Source of the DNA: Anastatus disparis
Lineage: Eukaryota > Arthropoda > Insecta > Hymenoptera > Eupelmidae
DNA length: 64,000 nt
Assembly (NCBI GenBank): GCA_017163975.1
Contig: JAFFSR010000237.1
Span: 2,046,001-2,110,000 of the forward strand
Direction: 5' to 3'
Shown: positions 61,109 through 64,000 of the stretch, piece by piece
Layout: every line of letters starts with the position of its first letter
Position numbering within the stretch: the stretch's first letter is position 1
Notes under the pieces: model-generated
Seen by the model: the letters and a program-made list of their open reading frames with translations, nothing else
The model's database searches: none
Told to the model about the DNA's origin: nothing
Position numbers and translations under genes: made by a program

Positions 61109-64000
61109 ATGTCAGATAGCTCAGATTCCTCAGATTCTTCGGATACCTCAGATAGCTCAGATTTCTCAGATTCTTCGGATACCTCAAATAGCTCAGATTC
61201 CTCGGATATCGAAATAAGTAATATAGAAGAAACTGATGAAAGAATAAGAACAATGAAAGAATGTAAAGAAATCAAGGCAAAGGAAATATCTTGTAGACAT
61301 CCGGGTTTAACAAAAATGAATAATCAATTATTTGTTAAATCAATAATTCATTATATTAACTTAATTAAGTTAATTCATACAAATCGATTATATTCGCTCA
61401 GAAATAATGAAATTACATCATTAAGGAGACAGAATATTATAGAAGAGGCAATAACCTTGACTGCTAAATCTCCAAGTGATATTTCATTATTTTTGAAAAA
61501 GTATGAAAAAGAAATCTTGAAGGATTTAAAAAGTAAGTATTTATGAAAAGTTAATATTTATACTATTTACTATATTATTAAAATATACGTTTGATAATGT
61601 TTATTTGCAGATTGGAATGAAAATCAGGAATTACCAGAGATTGATCCACAAAGGAAACTTCTAAGGAGTTATATAAGTGATATAGTTGATGTATTATTAA
61701 AAAGGCTAGAATCAAGCTATACTTTAATAATTGACATTATACTATACAAAAACATCAATAATAAAGATATGAACATTATTTTAAATGCCATTCACAAAAA
61801 CGATGATCTGAATTACTATATGAAATATTTAAAATATATAACGGTTTTTCATAGAAAAATTTTAGTTGATATTCTATGTGAGAAATTAATATTAAAAATT
61901 CACAAAAATGCTGAAAGTTACCCAAAGAAACAAGATGGTAAAGTATTTTAATCATTTATGCATTGAAATATGTTTTCATTAATTTAATACTTTTAAAAAA
62001 TGGAATAGAATTATAAATTTTATATTGGCTTAACCTTTTGTTATATTAGTTGATAGAAAAAAAATTGTGATTAAATTGAAAAATTAAAAAATTTTATAGG
62101 TTGCACACAACCATCGAATCAGTCAACAGCATCAAATAAAAATGACAATGCACCAAGTATTAGTAAAAATAATAATGTTTCGAAAAATGAAAGTGAACTA
62201 CAATTAAATGAACAAAAAAGTAAGTCATGTCTTTATTTTTATTATTTGTTAATATGAAAAACGTTCATAATAAGTAAGTCATGTCTTTATTTTTATTATT
62301 TGTTAATATGAAATACGTTCATAATAAGTAAGTCATGTCTTTATTTTTATTATTTGTTAATATGAAAAACGTTCATAATAAGTAAATATCTAAAGGAATA
62401 TCAAGAGCTGTAAGTTGTAAAGACTCAAATACATCGAGAAAGAGAAAGAAAGAATCTGTCAGACATCCAGGTTTAACTGAAAATTATTTTGAATTATTTT
62501 TTAAATCAGAAATCCATTATATTGACTTAATCAAGTTTATACATACAAAGGGATTATATTCTTTGACAAATAATGAAATTACGTTATTAACAAAACAGAA
62601 TATAGAAGATGCAATACAATTTATTTTTATATGTCCTGATCAGCAAATGAAAAATATGTTTTCAAATAATATTTTAATATTTTTAAAAAACTATGATAAA
62701 GAAATTTTAGATGATATAAAAAGTAAGTATTTACAAACTAAAAGTTAGTATTTTTATCATAATTTTTATCAGAATACTTAATATTTTATGTTCAATTGCA
62801 GATTGGTACGAGCATGAAAAATTACCTGAGGTTAATCCACAAAGAAAACTTTTAGGGATTTATATGAATGTCATAGTTAATGTATTATTAAAAAAGCAAG
62901 AACTAAAAAGAACAATAATTGCCATTTTAAAACGCCAAGAAATCAAAGATAAAAATATGAATATTATATTAAATGACATTCACAAAGATGGTGATCTTTC
63001 TTTTAATTATTACAGAAATTATTTAAAATATATGTTGAGGAATCATTACAAATCTATGGTTGAAATTCTATGTAAGAAATTAGTACTTAGAATTCGTAAA
63101 AATGACGCAAATCACCAAAATAATCAAAATGGTTAAGTATTTCAAACATTTATGAATTCATCTAGTATTTTAAAAAAATGAATAAATTAAATTATTACTA
63201 TATGATAATAATTTTTGCATTTCAAATTTCTTATATTTTTTTATTTGAAAAAGATTCTAATTGACTTGAAAATTTTTTTTTATTTTATAGGTTTTAGTGG
63301 TCTTACTCCAGCATTAAATCAATCAGCAGCATCTAATAAAAATAGCAATACACCAAGTATTAATAAAGATGGTGATGTTTCAAAAAATGAAAGTGAATTA
63401 GAATCAAAGCAACAGAAAAGTAAGTCACCTCTTCATTTTTATTATCTTTAAATATAAAAAGCGTTCATGATACTTGCATTAATGTGGAATTCTATGACTA
63501 AAAAAATAATTAACTATATATATATAAGAATTTCATTTTTAGAATTTTAAAACATTTGCATTTTCGTACTTAAAATTGAGGGTAAATTAAATTGAAAAAT
63601 ATTTACATATTACCGAAAATATCAAACATATAGCTGTTGGCAAAAAAATAAATTATCCTACAATATTTTGCATAACTGAAATACTTGAAAATATGCATTA
63701 CACTTAATTTTCACATAGTAGGACTTACATAATTTTTTGAACCAACTTCAATAGTCAAAAAATATTTATTATCAAATATGTTTTAGATTCTAACAAAGAA
63801 GATGAAAATGATTTTTTATTATATTATTCTTGTTCAAAATCTAATAATAAAGAGCCTACTTAATCTAACACAAGAAGATTACATTAATTTATTTATTTGT
63901 GATTACTAATTTCATTAAAAAAATTTTTTTAGGTACAAAGGATACAGTAGATCCAAAATCACAAGAAAAAATTGTGGATAGTAACAGTCAGGAATCAACA
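61109..64000 (+). CDS. Gene D: tandem-family protein with doubled N-terminal module (partial)
   Basis: Exons 61109-61532, 61611-61937 and 62100-62219 form the first module. Exons 62396(?)-62722, 62802-63131 and 63291-63419 repeat it. Exon 63933 onward is the disordered segment, cut by the window edge. All phases fit if the second module's first exon is entered after ATCTAAAG, where an AG gives the right frame, though the pyrimidine tract is poor. The original ATG is lost in both modules: near 61080 ATGTCTAAAA reads ACATCTAAAA, and at 62386 it reads ATATCTAAAG. The proposed start at 61109 opens a Ser-Asp repeat of about 30 residues that replaces the usual basic start. The expected transcript may use the acceptor ttttttcag at 61067. 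Alternatively the second module is the relic of a fifth gene without a promoter. Confidence 0.6.
62220..62381 (+). repeat. Three tandem copies of a 54-bp sequence carrying splice donors
   Basis: Copies at 62220-62273, 62274-62327 and 62328-62381 are identical except for one base in the second (GAAATACG for GAAAAACG). Each starts GTAAGTCATGTC, the donor region of gene D's third exon, so the donor is present three times. A partial fourth start (GTAAATATC) runs into the second N-terminal module. Confidence 0.92.

Larger units (their letters stand above)
38797..64000 (+). repeat. Tandem array of four duplicated gene units
   Basis: Units start with similar flanks (38797-39080, 49190-49460 and 55330-55620, all carrying TTTATAAA-TCTA and AAATTTCTAA-like stretches). 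A conserved promoter block, a 5'UTR exon ending AATAAAG|gtaaga, a short 5'UTR intron and then the gene follow. Introns as well as exons align between units, so these are DNA-level duplications. The fourth unit (from about 60236) has a different left flank derived from the 5' side of the S28 gene and runs off the window. Confidence 0.85.

Noticed and set aside
62220..62381. CRISPR-like repeat array
   Set aside because: Head-to-tail 54-bp copies with no spacers, in a eukaryotic intron.

Overview
The window is AT-rich arthropod nuclear DNA, most likely from an insect. Genes are split by GT-AG introns, and introns and spacers are full of poly-A/T and dinucleotide runs. A scabrous-type fibrinogen-domain gene and a tRNA-derived SINE family fit an insect; Hymenoptera is only a guess. 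There are no prokaryotic signatures.

Layout. (1) About 2.3-26.65 kb, minus strand: a three-exon scabrous (sca) gene of 654 predicted residues, with introns of 13.6 and 8.7 kb that hold a SINE and a TTAA-flanked MITE. A TATA/Inr-like core promoter lies near 26.9 kb. (2) About 26.9-35.6 kb: non-coding, with a 1.3 kb TTAA-bounded palindromic element at 31.9-33.2 kb. (3) 35.7-38.7 kb, plus strand: an eight-exon S28 serine carboxypeptidase gene (497 residues, intact catalytic triad) with an upstream 5'UTR exon. (4) 38.8-64.0 kb, plus strand: a tandem array of four paralogous genes (called A, B, C and D here) of a family I cannot name. All share the same exon plan: Ser/Asp-rich start, helical domains, a SUMO-interaction-like motif, and a C-terminal helical domain resembling SANT/Myb. 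Each is preceded by a conserved promoter/5'UTR block. Flanking remnants of the S28 gene (3' end before B and C, 5' end before D) suggest that the ancestral duplication carried S28 plus one family gene, and that the extra S28 copies were lost.

The most striking feature is in gene A. A roughly 5.2 kb insertion absent from its paralogues brings three exons encoding a Pcf11-type RNA polymerase II CTD-interacting domain (CID). Their splice phases make one uninterrupted 676-residue reading frame: family N-terminus, CID, family C-terminus. One extra A at the donor end of the preceding exon supplies the phase the captured exon needs. The right edge of the insertion coincides with a foldback element with arms of about 200 bp, a possible vehicle. 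Other members also show exon shuffling: B has a hybrid exon made from two different exons, and D has its N-terminal exon module twice, separated by a triplicated 54-bp sequence. D continues past the right edge of the window.

All coordinates, phases and translations were read by eye. Family names rest on motif recognition, not on a database search.
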